Notes: generated from the letters alone by a model not told the origin. A stretch of DNA of 64,000 nt from Lacisediminihabitans profunda (GCF_008040105.1 NZ_VRMG01000007.1:240070-304069); one strand, 5' to 3'. Shown: positions 9,232 through 18,875, numbered from the stretch's first letter. Numbers and translations are program-made.

Positions 9232-9866
9232 GCCGTCACTCCCAACGGACGAGCGGGGACGCCGGCCCATGTCTCTGAATCGTGGATGTCGCTGAGGACG
9301 ACCGCGCCCATCCCGACGGTGACGCCGGCTCCGATGGAGAGGCCTTGGCGCACCGAGGCGTTCATCCCCAGGTAGGCACCGCGCCCGATCCGGACTCCCC
9401 CGCCCAGGGCGACCCCGGCCGCGAAGGTGGCGAAGTCGTCGATCAGGCAGTCGTGCGTGATGGTGACCCGCGGCATCGCGACGACGTGGGATCCGATCAC
9501 GGCATCCGCGGTGATCACCACGTGGGCGAGCAGGATCGAGCCCGCCCCGACCGCGCAGGCCCCGGGGTTGCGGACCGACGGATCGATGACCGTGGCGTAG
9601 CGTGACGCGTCGACGCCGAGCGCACCGAGTCTCGCAACCACGCTCTCACGTCCGAGACCCGAGCCGACGCAGACGAGGACGTCTGCATCCGGATAGAGCG
9701 GGATGTCGTCGATGCCGCCGAGCACGGGCGCACCGCCGATGGTGCGCGGCAGCTCCTCGTGCCGATCATCGAGGAATCCGAGGACGTCCTTCCCGGACTC
9801 GCGCAGGACCGGCAGCACCTCGCGGGCCAGACCGCTGGCCGCGATGAGCAGGACGGGACGGCTCAT
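9228..9866 (-). CDS. PglD/NeuD-like sugar O/N-acetyltransferase (left-handed beta-helix)
   Basis: This protein of 212 residues has an N-terminal Rossmann-like sugar-binding domain (VLLIAASGLAREVLPVL). From about residue 95 hexapeptide repeats of the left-handed beta-helix follow, ending WAGVPARPLG. The presumed catalytic base is His138 in VTITHDCLIDDF. The layout is that of sialic acid O-acetyltransferase NeuD and bacillosamine N-acetyltransferase PglD. It sits between two aminotransferase genes and overlaps both by 4 bp, so the likely substrate is the amino sugar made by one of them, using acetyl-CoA. Confidence 0.87.
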   Translation of the reverse strand: MSRPVLLIAASGLAREVLPVLRESGKDVLGFLDDRHEELPRTIGGAPVLGGIDDIPLYPDADVLVCVGSGLGRESVVARLGALGVDASRYATVIDPSVRNPGACAVGAGSILLAHVVITADAVIGSHVVAMPRVTITHDCLIDDFATFAAGVALGGGVRIGRGAYLGMNASVRQGLSIGAGVTVGMGAVVLSDIHDSETWAGVPARPLGVTA

Positions 9867-11020
9867 GCCGCAGCCCCCGCAGAGCCGTTCACCGCCCCGA
9901 GGAGCGCGTCGACGACCTGCGTGAGCTCGGCCTCGGTCAGCTGGTGGAACACCGGAAGGATGAGGGTGTTGTCGGTCAGGTGCTCGGTGACGGGCAGCGG
10001 TGCCGAGCCGGTGTCGCGATCGGCATAGGCGGGTTGGCGGTGCGCCGCCATGATCCCGCGTCGCGCGGAGACGTCGGCGGCGGCGAGCGCCTCGAGAAGC
10101 TGCTCGCGCGTGAGGGGGAAGCCCTCCCCCACCTCGACCCACAGTGACTGGAAGTTCGACGTGCCGTACTCCGGGTCGGCGACGATGCGCAGTCCGGGGA
10201 TGCCGGCGAGGCGCTCCGCGTACTCCGCGGCGATCTCGCGGCGGCGCGCCACGATCTCGGGCAGGCGGCCAAGCTGAACGATGCCGACGGCGGCCTGCAT
10301 GTCGGTCATCCGGTAGTTGTAGCCCACCTCGTCGTAGACCTCCGGCGGCGCGATCACGCTGGCGGCGCGATCGGCGGCCGAGACGCTCATGGCGTGCTCT
10401 CGGAGGCGGCGCGCACGAGCGGCCCACTCGGCGTTCGAGGTGGTCAGCATCCCGCCCTCACCGGTCGTCAGAAGCTTGCGCGGGTGGAACGACCAGGCCG
10501 CGATGTCGGCCCCGGCACCGACCGGGCGTCCCTTGTACGTCGACCCCGCGCCGCAGGCGGCATCCTCGATGACCAGGATGCCGCGGGGGTCGGTCACGGC
10601 GCGGATGCTGTCGAGGTCCACTGGCATGCCGCCCTGGTCGACGACGATCACGGCACGAGTCTTCTCGGTAAGTGCGGCCAGCACGGTCTCCGCGGTGAGG
10701 TTGCCCGTCGTCGGGTCGACGTCGGCGAACACCGGGCGGGCGTTCAGGTAGGTCGGCGCGTTCGCCGTGGCGATGAACGAGAACGAGGGGACGACCACAT
10801 CGTCACCCGCGGCGATCCCCCCGACCACGAGGGCGAGGTGCAGCGCCGTCGTGCAGTTCGACGTGGCGACTGCGTGCTCGGCCTGCATCGCCTCGGCGAA
10901 CGCGGTTTCGAACGCGGCGACCCGCGGGCCCTGCGCCACCCAGCCGGAGGCGATCACCTCGGCGACGGCATCCGCCTCCTCGGTGCCGAGCCACGGCTTC
11001 ATCACGTTGATGCGACTCAT
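9863..11020 (-). CDS. DegT/DnrJ/EryC1 sugar aminotransferase (PglE-like)
   Basis: This PLP-dependent aminotransferase has 385 residues. It starts MSRINVMKPWLGTEE and contains SNCTTALHLAL (54-64), VIEDAACG (D153) and the PLP lysine in SFHPRKLLTTGEGG (K182). These match the ArnB/PglE/PseC branch that aminates 4-keto nucleotide sugars, and the overlapping acetyltransferase supports a PglE-PglD type pair. The start at 11020 is set by an ATGA overlap with the epimerase stop. No dedicated 4,6-dehydratase (PglF-like) gene is visible in the window, so the keto-sugar must come from elsewhere or from the epimerase/dehydrogenase pair. Confidence 0.87.
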   Translation of the reverse strand: MSRINVMKPWLGTEEADAVAEVIASGWVAQGPRVAAFETAFAEAMQAEHAVATSNCTTALHLALVVGGIAAGDDVVVPSFSFIATANAPTYLNARPVFADVDPTTGNLTAETVLAALTEKTRAVIVVDQGGMPVDLDSIRAVTDPRGILVIEDAACGAGSTYKGRPVGAGADIAAWSFHPRKLLTTGEGGMLTTSNAEWAARARRLREHAMSVSAADRAASVIAPPEVYDEVGYNYRMTDMQAAVGIVQLGRLPEIVARRREIAAEYAERLAGIPGLRIVADPEYGTSNFQSLWVEVGEGFPLTREQLLEALAAADVSARRGIMAAHRQPAYADRDTGSAPLPVTEHLTDNTLILPVFHQLTEAELTQVVDALLGAVNGSAGAAA

Positions 11021-12012
11021 GCGCGCACCTCCGTGCGGCCGGCCGCGATCTCTTCGCGAAGTGGTCGCCACCAGGCGACGAGTTCGCGAAGGCCGTCCTC
11101 GAGGGCGACGCTCGCCTCGAAGCCCAGGTCGGTGCGGGCCGCTGTCGTGTCGGCGAGCCGCCTGACGACACCGTTCACCGCGCGTTCCGGGCCGTGCTCG
11201 ACGGCCAGGTCGGAATCCATGGCACGCAGGAGGGCCTGGGCGAGTTGCAGGAGGCTCGTCTCTGTGCCACTCGCGATGTTGTACACGCCGTCTCGAATAT
11301 CGCTCGCTGCCGCGAGGATGTTCGCGCGCGCGATGTCCGTCGTGTAGACGAAGTCCATGGTCTGGCTGCCGTCACCGAAGATGAGCGGCGGCTGACCGTC
11401 CACGATGCGCTCCATCCAACGCACCAGAACCTCGGTGTAGAGGCCGTGCACGTCCATGCGGGGTCCGTAGACATTGAAGTACCGCAGCGCCACGTAGTCC
11501 AGGTCGTTCATGGCGCGGAAACTGCGGATCATCCCCTCATTGAAGGACTTGGCCGCACCGTAGAAGGTGTCGTTGTTGTGGTGATGGTGACGCTCGGTCG
11601 TGGGGAACTGCTCGGCCATGCCGTAGACGGAGGCACTCGACGCCGAGATGAGTTTGTCCACACCGTGCTCGGTCGCCGCCTCCAGCACGTTGAAGGTCCC
11701 GTCGACAAGCACCTCGAGCGCAAGCCGGGGCTCCTCGGCGCACTGGGTGATGCGGATCGCTGCCTGGTGGAAGACGAGGTCTTTTCCACGGGTCACGTCG
11801 TGCACCAGATCCCGGTCACGGATGTCCCCGTCGACCACGCGCACGATTCCCGATTCGAGTGCTTCGGAGAGATTCGCCACACGGCCCCGCACGAAGTTGT
11901 CGAGCACATCGACATGGCCGACGCCCGCGGCGACGAGCTGGTCGACGAGCGTCGACCCGATGGTCCCCGCCCCGCCGGTCACGAGCACGTTCGCCCCCTG
12001 CAGCGCGGTCAC
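11017..12012 (-). CDS. NAD-dependent sugar epimerase/dehydratase (extended SDR)
   Basis: This is a 331-residue extended short-chain dehydrogenase. The NAD-binding motif is VTGGAGTIG (residues 11-19), the substrate strand is SSASVYG and the catalytic pair is YGAAK (Y151, K155). It resembles UDP-glucose 4-epimerase and UDP-GlcNAc epimerase relatives rather than inverting 4,6-dehydratases. A run of four histidines (RHHHHNND) just before the active-site Tyr is unusual to see. The GTG at 12012 is chosen because it gives a GTGA overlap with the dehydrogenase stop. It would provide a nucleotide sugar for the aminotransferases in the same operon. Confidence 0.86.
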   Translation of the reverse strand: MTALQGANVLVTGGAGTIGSTLVDQLVAAGVGHVDVLDNFVRGRVANLSEALESGIVRVVDGDIRDRDLVHDVTRGKDLVFHQAAIRITQCAEEPRLALEVLVDGTFNVLEAATEHGVDKLISASSASVYGMAEQFPTTERHHHHNNDTFYGAAKSFNEGMIRSFRAMNDLDYVALRYFNVYGPRMDVHGLYTEVLVRWMERIVDGQPPLIFGDGSQTMDFVYTTDIARANILAAASDIRDGVYNIASGTETSLLQLAQALLRAMDSDLAVEHGPERAVNGVVRRLADTTAARTDLGFEASVALEDGLRELVAWWRPLREEIAAGRTEVRA

Positions 12013-13073
12013 CGGGACACCCCCGCGAGGGATTCGTAGGCCTCGACACCGCACATCGTGCCGGCGTGCTCGAGGCTCCTCGTTGCGGCCTCGAGAACGG
12101 AGAGCACCCGCAGGCCGGCCTCGCCGTCTGTGCGAGCGGGCCGTTTCTCCCAAATGCTCGTCGCGAACTCCGTCGCCATGAGGCCGAGCGCCTCGTGCTC
12201 GGGAAGCGCCGGCGACCAGGTGTCGCCCAGTCGATAGGAGATCGTCGACGACCGGCGATCCACCTCATCCACTGATTGCTGGTCGAGGTCGACTCCACGG
12301 TCGTAGACGCTCAAGCGCTGTTGCGGGTTGAGGTCGTCCCAGACCAGGGTGCGCACGGTGCCGCCGATGACCATGCGACGGATCTTGGTGGGGCTGAGCC
12401 AGTTGACATGCACGTGGGCGATCGCTCCGTTCGGGAGGGGGAAGGTGAGGTAGCCGACGCACGCGCGGCCTGCACCGAGTGGGTCCGCGCCCTGGGCAGA
12501 GACGGTGGCAGGCCTGAGCCCACCCGGCACCACGAAATCGATGATCGAGAGGTCATGCGGGGCGAGATCCCAGAGAACGTCCACGTCGGGCTGGATGAGT
12601 CCAAGGTTGATGCGAACGGAATCGATGAAGAGCAGGTCGCCCAGCGCTCCCTCGGCGATGAGCTGGCGAATCTTCAGCACGGCCGGCGTGTAGCAGTAGG
12701 TGTGGTCGGCCATGAGGATGAGGCCTCGGGACGCGGCCTCCCGCACCATTTCCAGTGCTCGGTCGCGGCTGTCGGCGAGCGGCTTCTCCACGAGCACGTG
12801 TTTGCCGGCCCGCAGCGCCGCGAGCACCACCGGGTGGTGGGTGCGCGCCGGCGTGGCCACTGCCACCGCGTCGATGTCGTCGCGCGCGAGGAGCTCGTCG
12901 AGATCCGTGTGCACGTCCACGCGGCCGACCCTGTCGGCGAGCGACTGCGCCCGGTCACGATCGAGGTCGCAGATGGCTGCGAGGCTCCATTCCTGGCTGG
13001 TGCTGAAGTTGCGCGCGAGGTTCGGGCCCCAATATCCGGCGCCGACCACGGCGACACGCAATTTCGCGTTCAT
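12009..13073 (-). CDS. Gfo/Idh/MocA family nucleotide-sugar oxidoreductase (WlbA-like)
   Basis: This dehydrogenase of about 354 residues has an N-terminal Rossmann fold, VAVVGAGYWGPNLA (residues 7-20), and the family signature GKHVLVEKP (90-98, with E96 K97 P98). The middle reads DVLWDLAPHDLSI, the His-containing active-site helix. It would oxidise a nucleotide-sugar hydroxyl to a keto group for transamination, as WlbA does for UDP-GlcNAc uronate. I chose the ATG at 13073 because AAGGGGG lies just upstream. The ATG at 13088 adds five residues but has no ribosome site. It is the second gene of the polysaccharide operon. Confidence 0.86.
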   Translation of the reverse strand: MNAKLRVAVVGAGYWGPNLARNFSTSQEWSLAAICDLDRDRAQSLADRVGRVDVHTDLDELLARDDIDAVAVATPARTHHPVVLAALRAGKHVLVEKPLADSRDRALEMVREAASRGLILMADHTYCYTPAVLKIRQLIAEGALGDLLFIDSVRINLGLIQPDVDVLWDLAPHDLSIIDFVVPGGLRPATVSAQGADPLGAGRACVGYLTFPLPNGAIAHVHVNWLSPTKIRRMVIGGTVRTLVWDDLNPQQRLSVYDRGVDLDQQSVDEVDRRSSTISYRLGDTWSPALPEHEALGLMATEFATSIWEKRPARTDGEAGLRVLSVLEAATRSLEHAGTMCGVEAYESLAGVSR

Positions 13074-13117
13074 TACATCCCCCTTCATGAGTTCGCTTTC
13101 GGGAACGAACCCAGGTT

Positions 13118-16100
13118 CTACTGGGTGAGGATCACATCCACCCAGAAATTATGCGGAGCGGCGTTGTTGGGCTGTCCCGTTCCGTAGGTATAGGCGCCAC
13201 CGTTCGCCACGGTGGTAAGAGGTCCGCTCGTGATCGGAGTCAAGAGGCCGTTGAGATCCACCGCGTACTGGCCCACCGGGGCGTAATACGACGCCCAGTA
13301 TTCGGTGCCGGCGGTGATGGGCACGGGCTGCGCCAGCACCACGGTCTGCCACCCGCTCGCCGTCTCATTCATCGCCGTCGCGGTCGCGAGTTGCGTGCCG
13401 GTGGCGCTCCAGAGGTAGACCTGGTGCGTCCCCGTGTTGGTCGCGCCCTTATAGAAACGGATGGCGGCGATCGATCCCGCGACCGATGACGTGAAGCGGA
13501 CGCCTACCTGCACCGGACCCGGGTCGGCCCAGTCGGCGTTCACCGGGACGCTGGTGTCGGCAAAAAGGGACGTTCCCGTCGGGACCGGCGTCGGTGTGGG
13601 GGTCGGCGTCGGGGTGGGAGTCGGCGTCGGGGTGGGAGTCGGCGTCGGGGTGGGCGTGGGGGTCGGCGTCGGAGCCGGGGCCCCGGACGCGAAACTCACG
13701 TCCACGAAGTAGTTGGACGCCCCGAACGTGTTCACCGGGAATCCACCGGCCGAACCATAGAGGTACAGCCCGTTGGAGGTCGCGCCGGCGGTCAGCGGTC
13801 CACTCGTCTTCGGGACGGAGAAGTAGTTTCCCGTGTATGAGTAGTGCCCGCTGGGAGCGAGATAGGAGACCACGTACATCGTGCCGGCGGTGAGGGCGAC
13901 GGGAGAGGACAGCGACGCCGACTGCCATCCCGTTGCCGTCTCGTTTGCGAAGGTCACCGTGGCCAGCAACTGCCCGGTGGACGACCAGAGGTGCCCGACG
14001 TGGCTGCCGGAGTTGCCGGTGCCCTTGTAGAAGCGGATCGCGGTGACCGATCCGGCAACGGACGGCGTGAACGACACACCAAGCTCCACCGACGAGGTGT
14101 CGTCGGCTGCGGCCACCGTCGGAGTCTCGGTTCCGAATAGTGTCGAAACGGTCGTGGTGGTGGAATCCAAGGTTGTGAACGACCAGGTCTGGGTCGCGAG
14201 GGTTGCCCCGTCGGTCGTCTGTATGCCGGAAACGCTGGCGGTGACGAGAGCGTTGTTCGGCAGCGGGGCGCTGGGCGTGAAGGTGATCGTCTGGCCGTCT
14301 GTCGACAGGCTGGTCGCGCCGGAGATGGCTGTTCCGGAGCTGGTCACGGACACCGCGTAGCCGGTCGCGATCGGCACGGAGAGCCGAATGCTGATGGAGG
14401 CACCGAGGTCCACCGAGGTGGCTCCGCTCGACGGCGATTGGCTCACGACGGTGAGGGACGACGGCGAGTTGTTGAACACGACATCCACCAAGTAGCTGGT
14501 CGACGTCTGGATTGTCGGGAACGCATCAGGGTACGAATAGGTGCCGCCCTGCACCGCCACCTGCAGCGGACCACGGGTGATTCCCGAGGTGGAGAATGCC
14601 CCGAGGGTGGCGGAGTACGCGCCGACGGTCGTGCGGTAGGTGGCAACGTAGGTGGTCGCGGACGTCACCGGCACGGGAGTTGCGAAGACGAGCGTCTGCC
14701 ATCCGGAGGTCGACTCGTTCGTGAAGGTGCCGGTCGCGAGCTTGGTGCCGGCCGTCGACCAGAGAGTTCCGACATGGCTGCCGGTGTTTCCCACTCCCTT
14801 ATAGAACTTGACCGCGCTGATGACACCGGTCTGGAGCGTGCTGAACCGAACACCGAGAGTCACGGCATTGGGATCGCCGACCTGGAGGATGCCGGGCACC
14901 GCGCTGGCGTCGTAGAGGGTGCACGGGCACGGGCCGACGACGACCGGGCTCGCGGTGGTGAACGTCCACGTGCCGCCCACGGTCAGGGCTACTCCGTTGG
15001 TGTCGGATGCCGACAGGGTCACCGTGTATTTCACGCCACTGTTCAGAACCGAGGCCGGGGTGAACGTGGCCGTGCGGCTCGTGGAGTCGTAGGCCACCGC
15101 GCCGGCCGCAACCGCGCCGTTCTGGTCGACGACTTTGAAGACGATCGTGGCTGGGGTGACGGCTCGAGAGAACACGGCGCTGACCGTGGTGCTCGTGGGA
15201 ACACCCGACGCGCCGGGCGTGGGCCACTGGCTGGACGCCGACAGTGGCGATGTATCGACGCTCGCGTAGAGGGCGTCCACGTAGTAGTTCGTACCAGCAA
15301 AGGTGGAGGTGGGGAAGGATCCGGTGTTGCCGTAGACGCCGGCGACCGGAGCGCCGAAGCCACCGGCAACATTCAACGGTCCGAGGGCAGAACCCCGGTA
15401 GGCCCAGAAGTTGTAGACCGCCGAGTAGTGGCCCTTCGGGGCGCTGTACGAAACCGTGTAAGTCTGGCCTCCGGACACGGCGACCGGAGTCGAGAAGTTG
15501 GCTGTCTGCCATCCCGACGCGGTCTCCGAGGCGAACGTCACGGTCGCCAGACGCACGCCGGACGCGTTCCAGAGGGATCCGGAGTGGGTGCCGGTGTTGG
15601 CCGTGCTCTTGTAGAAGCGCACGCCGGTGATGAAACCGTCGGCCGACGGGCTGAACTTGAGTCCGAGTTCCACCGAGGACGCGTCGCCGGAGTCGACGGT
15701 TGCCGGCAACTCGGCGCCGAAAACCGAGTACGGTCCGGTCACGGTGTAGCTGACCGTAGTGGGTGTCGCCGCGTAGTTGGCGCTGTCGTCGACCGCACGG
15801 ATCCGCACCGACTGGCTGCCGGCGCCGTGCTGAAGGTAGGTGTATGACCAGGAGTTGGTACCAGTGGCCAGGTGCCAGGTGACTCCACCGTCGGTGGAGA
15901 CTTCGACTCCGGCGACCACGCCGCCGACATCGGAGGCGGTTCCCGTGAGAACGACGTTCGAGCCGTTGGCGATGCTAGCGCCGGCTGCCGGAGAGGTGAC
16001 CGTCACGGTGGGGGGAGTGACGTCCGAGCTCGCCGTGGCGGCGACCAGGGTCGAGTCGAGCGTCAGGGGCTGCGCGCCCATGTCGGCGAGCAGGTTGACC

Positions 16101-17665
16101 TGGGCCTGCTTCATCCGAGGGTCGGCAGCGGCCCCCGTGCCGTCATGCGTCTGATCGAGACCCCAGGTCCACTGGATCGAGCCGGCGGAGAAGACGAGCG
16201 CGCCGCTCGACGCGCGGTACAGGGTGACGTGATGAGTCGTCGTGCCAGGCACGACGGTGCTGCCGAAGTCCTGGAGGTACTGCGGCACCGCCCCGGTCGT
16301 CGTCGACAGCCGGATGAGGCCGGACTGGCGGAATCCGTTGTCGACATCCTCGTCAGACTCGTAGCCGATCGTGTGGGCAGCAAGCGCCTGGGTCGTACCC
16401 GGGGCGAGACTAGTCAGACTCGTGTTGCGCCACAGTCGCGTCTTTCCCTCCGCCGCAGAGACGGTGACGGGAAGGTCGCTGAAGTTCGACATGTATTGGG
16501 TGCCGGTGAGTCCATTCTCGGGGAGGCCGGCGCCGTTGGCCTGTGAGGCGAACCGCGGGTCGCGCCAGGTGCCGGTCCAGGTCGGGCTCGGATCGATCTT
16601 CGCGTTGCTCCACGTCTCCTTGTACGAGACGAGGGTGCGATACGGAGTCGCACTCGTGTCGGCGGATGGCTCGTAGCGCGTGTGCCAGTAGGCCTCGTTG
16701 CCGGAGAGGAACTGCATGTTCACGCCGGCATCCCTGGCCGCTGCAACGTTTGCCCGCTGGCCAGTCGACCAGTACTCGTCGTGGCCGACCGAAAGGAACA
16801 CCTTGTGATTAGTGAGATTGGCCCCGAAGCGATCGGTGTCCACCCCGCTGAAGTAGCTGACGTCGTAGCCGTTCTTCTCCAGGAAGCGCACCAGGGGGTA
16901 TTCGTTGGCGAAGTAGAAGTCGCGGCCCGAGTTGTCTCCTCGTGTCGTAACGGGGCGGTTGTAGCTGATCTTGTACGCCCGGCCGACGGCGCCGCCCTGG
17001 TAGAAGTCCGATCCCCCGTAGGTGTTGTAGGCCTGCCAGGTGGGATCTGAGGTCTGGAACAGCACGGCGGAGTGGCTGGAGACGTCGCGCACCACGAAGG
17101 TGATGTGGCTCTCGCCCCCGGTGTCGTTGCGATGCAGAAGGGCGAAGTAGACGCCGGAGACAGCGGTGCTCGGCACGGCCCAGGACGCGGACACCTTCCA
17201 GGTGCCGCAGTCGTAGAGCCCGGTGGTCGCATCCGTGATGCACTGGGGTTGGGTCTGCGGCAGCGTGGCCGATGGGGTGACCGTGGCGATCTGGCGGGCA
17301 CCGAGCCCACCGTAGTAGCCGGTGCGGTAGATCGTGATCGAGTACGCCTTGGCACTCGTGCTGATCTTGAAGTCGATCGACGACCCGACGTTGACGCTGA
17401 TGTCCGACGAGAAGCCCTGGATCGATGGATCACCCGCCCCGCTGATGTCCCAGACCGAGGGGTCCGTGCCTGGTTTGCTGTTCTCACAGACGATCGGGTT
17501 CGAGCCGGTGCCGCACGGGGTGAGGGCTTGGACGGGCTGGGGGTTCAACGCCAGAAGCGTCGAGCACACCAAAACGAGTGTTGTGACAATGGCGGTCACT
17601 AACACGGCATTGCGTCTGTTTTTAACGCCAAAATAACGCGAGATTCGGGTTCCCACAGACGACAT
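13118..17665 (-). CDS. Large secreted multidomain protein: DMFase-like domain, Ig-like domains, four DUF4082-like modules
   Basis: This 1515-residue exported protein has an N-terminal signal (basic start, hydrophobic 20-40, likely cleavage after VQA near 47). A large domain at about 50-545 resembles the N,N-dimethylformamidase large-subunit-like fold (YRTGYYGG, LSVGHDEYWSTGQR). An Ig-like domain follows at about 547-643. Four DUF4082-like beta modules start near 655, 923, 1185 and 1373, each with a SxELGVxF strand and a GxGNTGxHxGxLW strand. Two Big_5-like Ig domains lie near 812-912 and 1065-1167, and a Thr-Pro linker runs at about 1329-1362. There is no LPXTG or C-terminal anchor. It heads the polysaccharide operon and may process or hold the glycan outside the cell; function is inferred only. 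Confidence 0.82.
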   Translation of the reverse strand: MSSVGTRISRYFGVKNRRNAVLVTAIVTTLVLVCSTLLALNPQPVQALTPCGTGSNPIVCENSKPGTDPSVWDISGAGDPSIQGFSSDISVNVGSSIDFKISTSAKAYSITIYRTGYYGGLGARQIATVTPSATLPQTQPQCITDATTGLYDCGTWKVSASWAVPSTAVSGVYFALLHRNDTGGESHITFVVRDVSSHSAVLFQTSDPTWQAYNTYGGSDFYQGGAVGRAYKISYNRPVTTRGDNSGRDFYFANEYPLVRFLEKNGYDVSYFSGVDTDRFGANLTNHKVFLSVGHDEYWSTGQRANVAAARDAGVNMQFLSGNEAYWHTRYEPSADTSATPYRTLVSYKETWSNAKIDPSPTWTGTWRDPRFASQANGAGLPENGLTGTQYMSNFSDLPVTVSAAEGKTRLWRNTSLTSLAPGTTQALAAHTIGYESDEDVDNGFRQSGLIRLSTTTGAVPQYLQDFGSTVVPGTTTHHVTLYRASSGALVFSAGSIQWTWGLDQTHDGTGAAADPRMKQAQVNLLADMGAQPLTLDSTLVAATASSDVTPPTVTVTSPAAGASIANGSNVVLTGTASDVGGVVAGVEVSTDGGVTWHLATGTNSWSYTYLQHGAGSQSVRIRAVDDSANYAATPTTVSYTVTGPYSVFGAELPATVDSGDASSVELGLKFSPSADGFITGVRFYKSTANTGTHSGSLWNASGVRLATVTFASETASGWQTANFSTPVAVSGGQTYTVSYSAPKGHYSAVYNFWAYRGSALGPLNVAGGFGAPVAGVYGNTGSFPTSTFAGTNYYVDALYASVDTSPLSASSQWPTPGASGVPTSTTVSAVFSRAVTPATIVFKVVDQNGAVAAGAVAYDSTSRTATFTPASVLNSGVKYTVTLSASDTNGVALTVGGTWTFTTASPVVVGPCPCTLYDASAVPGILQVGDPNAVTLGVRFSTLQTGVISAVKFYKGVGNTGSHVGTLWSTAGTKLATGTFTNESTSGWQTLVFATPVPVTSATTYVATYRTTVGAYSATLGAFSTSGITRGPLQVAVQGGTYSYPDAFPTIQTSTSYLVDVVFNNSPSSLTVVSQSPSSGATSVDLGASISIRLSVPIATGYAVSVTSSGTAISGATSLSTDGQTITFTPSAPLPNNALVTASVSGIQTTDGATLATQTWSFTTLDSTTTTVSTLFGTETPTVAAADDTSSVELGVSFTPSVAGSVTAIRFYKGTGNSGSHVGHLWSSTGQLLATVTFANETATGWQSASLSSPVALTAGTMYVVSYLAPSGHYSYTGNYFSVPKTSGPLTAGATSNGLYLYGSAGGFPVNTFGASNYFVDVSFASGAPAPTPTPTPTPTPTPTPTPTPTPTPTPTPTPVPTGTSLFADTSVPVNADWADPGPVQVGVRFTSSVAGSIAAIRFYKGATNTGTHQVYLWSATGTQLATATAMNETASGWQTVVLAQPVPITAGTEYWASYYAPVGQYAVDLNGLLTPITSGPLTTVANGGAYTYGTGQPNNAAPHNFWVDVILTQ
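13585..13680 (-). repeat. In-frame 18-bp tandem repeat coding a Thr-Pro linker
   Basis: The + strand shows GGCGTCGGGGTGGGAGTC repeated nearly exactly about three times, with degenerate units on both sides. Read on the minus strand it codes alternating Thr and Pro, about 33 residues, between the third and fourth DUF4082-like modules of the secreted protein. Such a tract is prone to change copy number by slippage while staying in frame, and would vary the length of a stiff extracellular spacer. Confidence 0.85.
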
Positions 17666-17795
17666 ACTTACATACGAGCGCCGACGCGCCTAGTCCCAAA
17701 ATGCCTTACGACCGTAGCGCACCCAATGAGGCGCCATTTACCAAAACCCGGCGTGTCGGAAATGAGTACGAAAAATGCCGGTCAGGCGCGGGCTC

Positions 17796-18755
17796 TCAAT
17801 CCTCCGCGAAGCGGTCGGTCGCCTCGACGAGGGCGCTGAGAATTCCGGGCTCGTCGAAGGCGTGGCCGGCATCCGGAACCATCACGAACTCGGCCTCGGG
17901 CCATGCGCGGTGCAGATCCCAGGCCGTCACCGGGGGCGTGCAAATGTCGTAACGACCCTGGACGATGACCGCGGGAATGTCGCGAAGAATGCCGGCGTCG
18001 CGAATGAGCTGTCCCTCGTCGAACCAGCCCTTGTTCACGAAGTAGTGGTTCTCGATTCGGGCGAACGCGATCGCGTAGCGCGGTTCGGCGAAGATCTCGA
18101 TCACCTCCGGTCGACGCAGGAGGGTGATGGTGGATGCCTCCCAGGTCGACCACGCGACGGCCGCCGGGCCGTGAATCGCCGGATCCGGGTTGTTCAACAA
18201 ACGACTGTATGCCTGGATCAGCCCGCCCCGTTCGTCGAGCGGAACCGGGGCGAGAAACGACTCCCAGAGGTCGGGAAAGAGCTGTTCAGCGCCGCCTTCG
18301 TAGAACCAGTCGAGTTCGCTGGCCCTCAGCGTGAAGATGCCCCTCAGCACGAGTTCCGTCACCGAACTCGGGTGGGTCTCCGCGTAGGCGAGCGCGAGCG
18401 CGCTGCCCCATGACCCGCCGAGCACGAGCCAGCGATCGATGCCGAGATGCCTCCTGAGCGTCTCGAGATCCGCCACGAGATGCCACGTCGTGTTGGCGGA
18501 GAGGTCGGCGTCAGCGTCGCTCGCGTGCGGAAGGCTGCGGCCGGAACCTCGCTGGTCGAGCAGGATGATGCGGTACTTCGATGGGTCGAACAGCCGGCGA
18601 TGATTCGGGCCGCTCTCGCCGCCCGGTCCGCCGTGCAGGAAGACCGCCGGCTTGCCATCCGGATTCCCCGACGCCTCCCAGTAGATGCTCTGGCCGTCGC
18701 CGACCTCGAGCATCCCGGTCTCGTATGGCTCGATCTCGGGGTAGAAGCTTCGCAT
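17796..18755 (-). CDS. pip: Proline iminopeptidase (alpha/beta hydrolase)
   Basis: This 319-residue peptidase of family S33 removes N-terminal proline from peptides in the cytoplasm. It shows the oxyanion motif HGGPGG (41-46), the nucleophile elbow GGSWGS with Ser115, Asp270 in YDICTPPV and His298 in PDAGHAF. Length is normal for bacterial Pip. A TANNNT element (TAGGCT, 18762-18767) ends 6 nt before the ATG, and no Shine-Dalgarno sequence is present, so the mRNA is probably leaderless. The gene stands alone. Confidence 0.93.
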   Translation of the reverse strand: MRSFYPEIEPYETGMLEVGDGQSIYWEASGNPDGKPAVFLHGGPGGESGPNHRRLFDPSKYRIILLDQRGSGRSLPHASDADADLSANTTWHLVADLETLRRHLGIDRWLVLGGSWGSALALAYAETHPSSVTELVLRGIFTLRASELDWFYEGGAEQLFPDLWESFLAPVPLDERGGLIQAYSRLLNNPDPAIHGPAAVAWSTWEASTITLLRRPEVIEIFAEPRYAIAFARIENHYFVNKGWFDEGQLIRDAGILRDIPAVIVQGRYDICTPPVTAWDLHRAWPEAEFVMVPDAGHAFDEPGILSALVEATDRFAED

Positions 18756-18796
18756 GCTTCGAGCCTAACGGCGTGCTCGTTGCGAGCCGTCCCCCC

Positions 18797-18875
18797 GAAA
18801 ACGCAGGAGATCCGCGCCGGGCCGGCCGATAGCGGGCCGTCGCGGTCTCTGTCGACGCGATTGTCCTGCGTTTTC
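18797..18875. repeat. 79-bp palindrome-ended intergenic element, copy 1
   Basis: The element begins GAAAACGCAGGA and ends with the exact reverse complement TCCTGCGTTTTC. The same ends at the same 79-bp distance occur at 51953-52031, with a diverged interior that shares short blocks (for example ATCCG after the left end). It sits 36 bp past the recQ stop and before pip. It has no T-run, so it is not a textbook intrinsic terminator. Confidence 0.8.

Noticed and set aside
13585..13680. Mobile or CRISPR repeat
   Set aside because: It is a coding Thr-Pro linker within one protein.
1..17665. Complete exosortase or capsule export system
   Set aside because: No exosortase, Wzy polymerase, priming transferase or chain-length regulator gene is visible in the window.
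18797..18875. Intrinsic terminator of recQ
   Set aside because: The ends could pair but they are 55 bp apart and no T-run follows, so it is kept as a repeat element instead.
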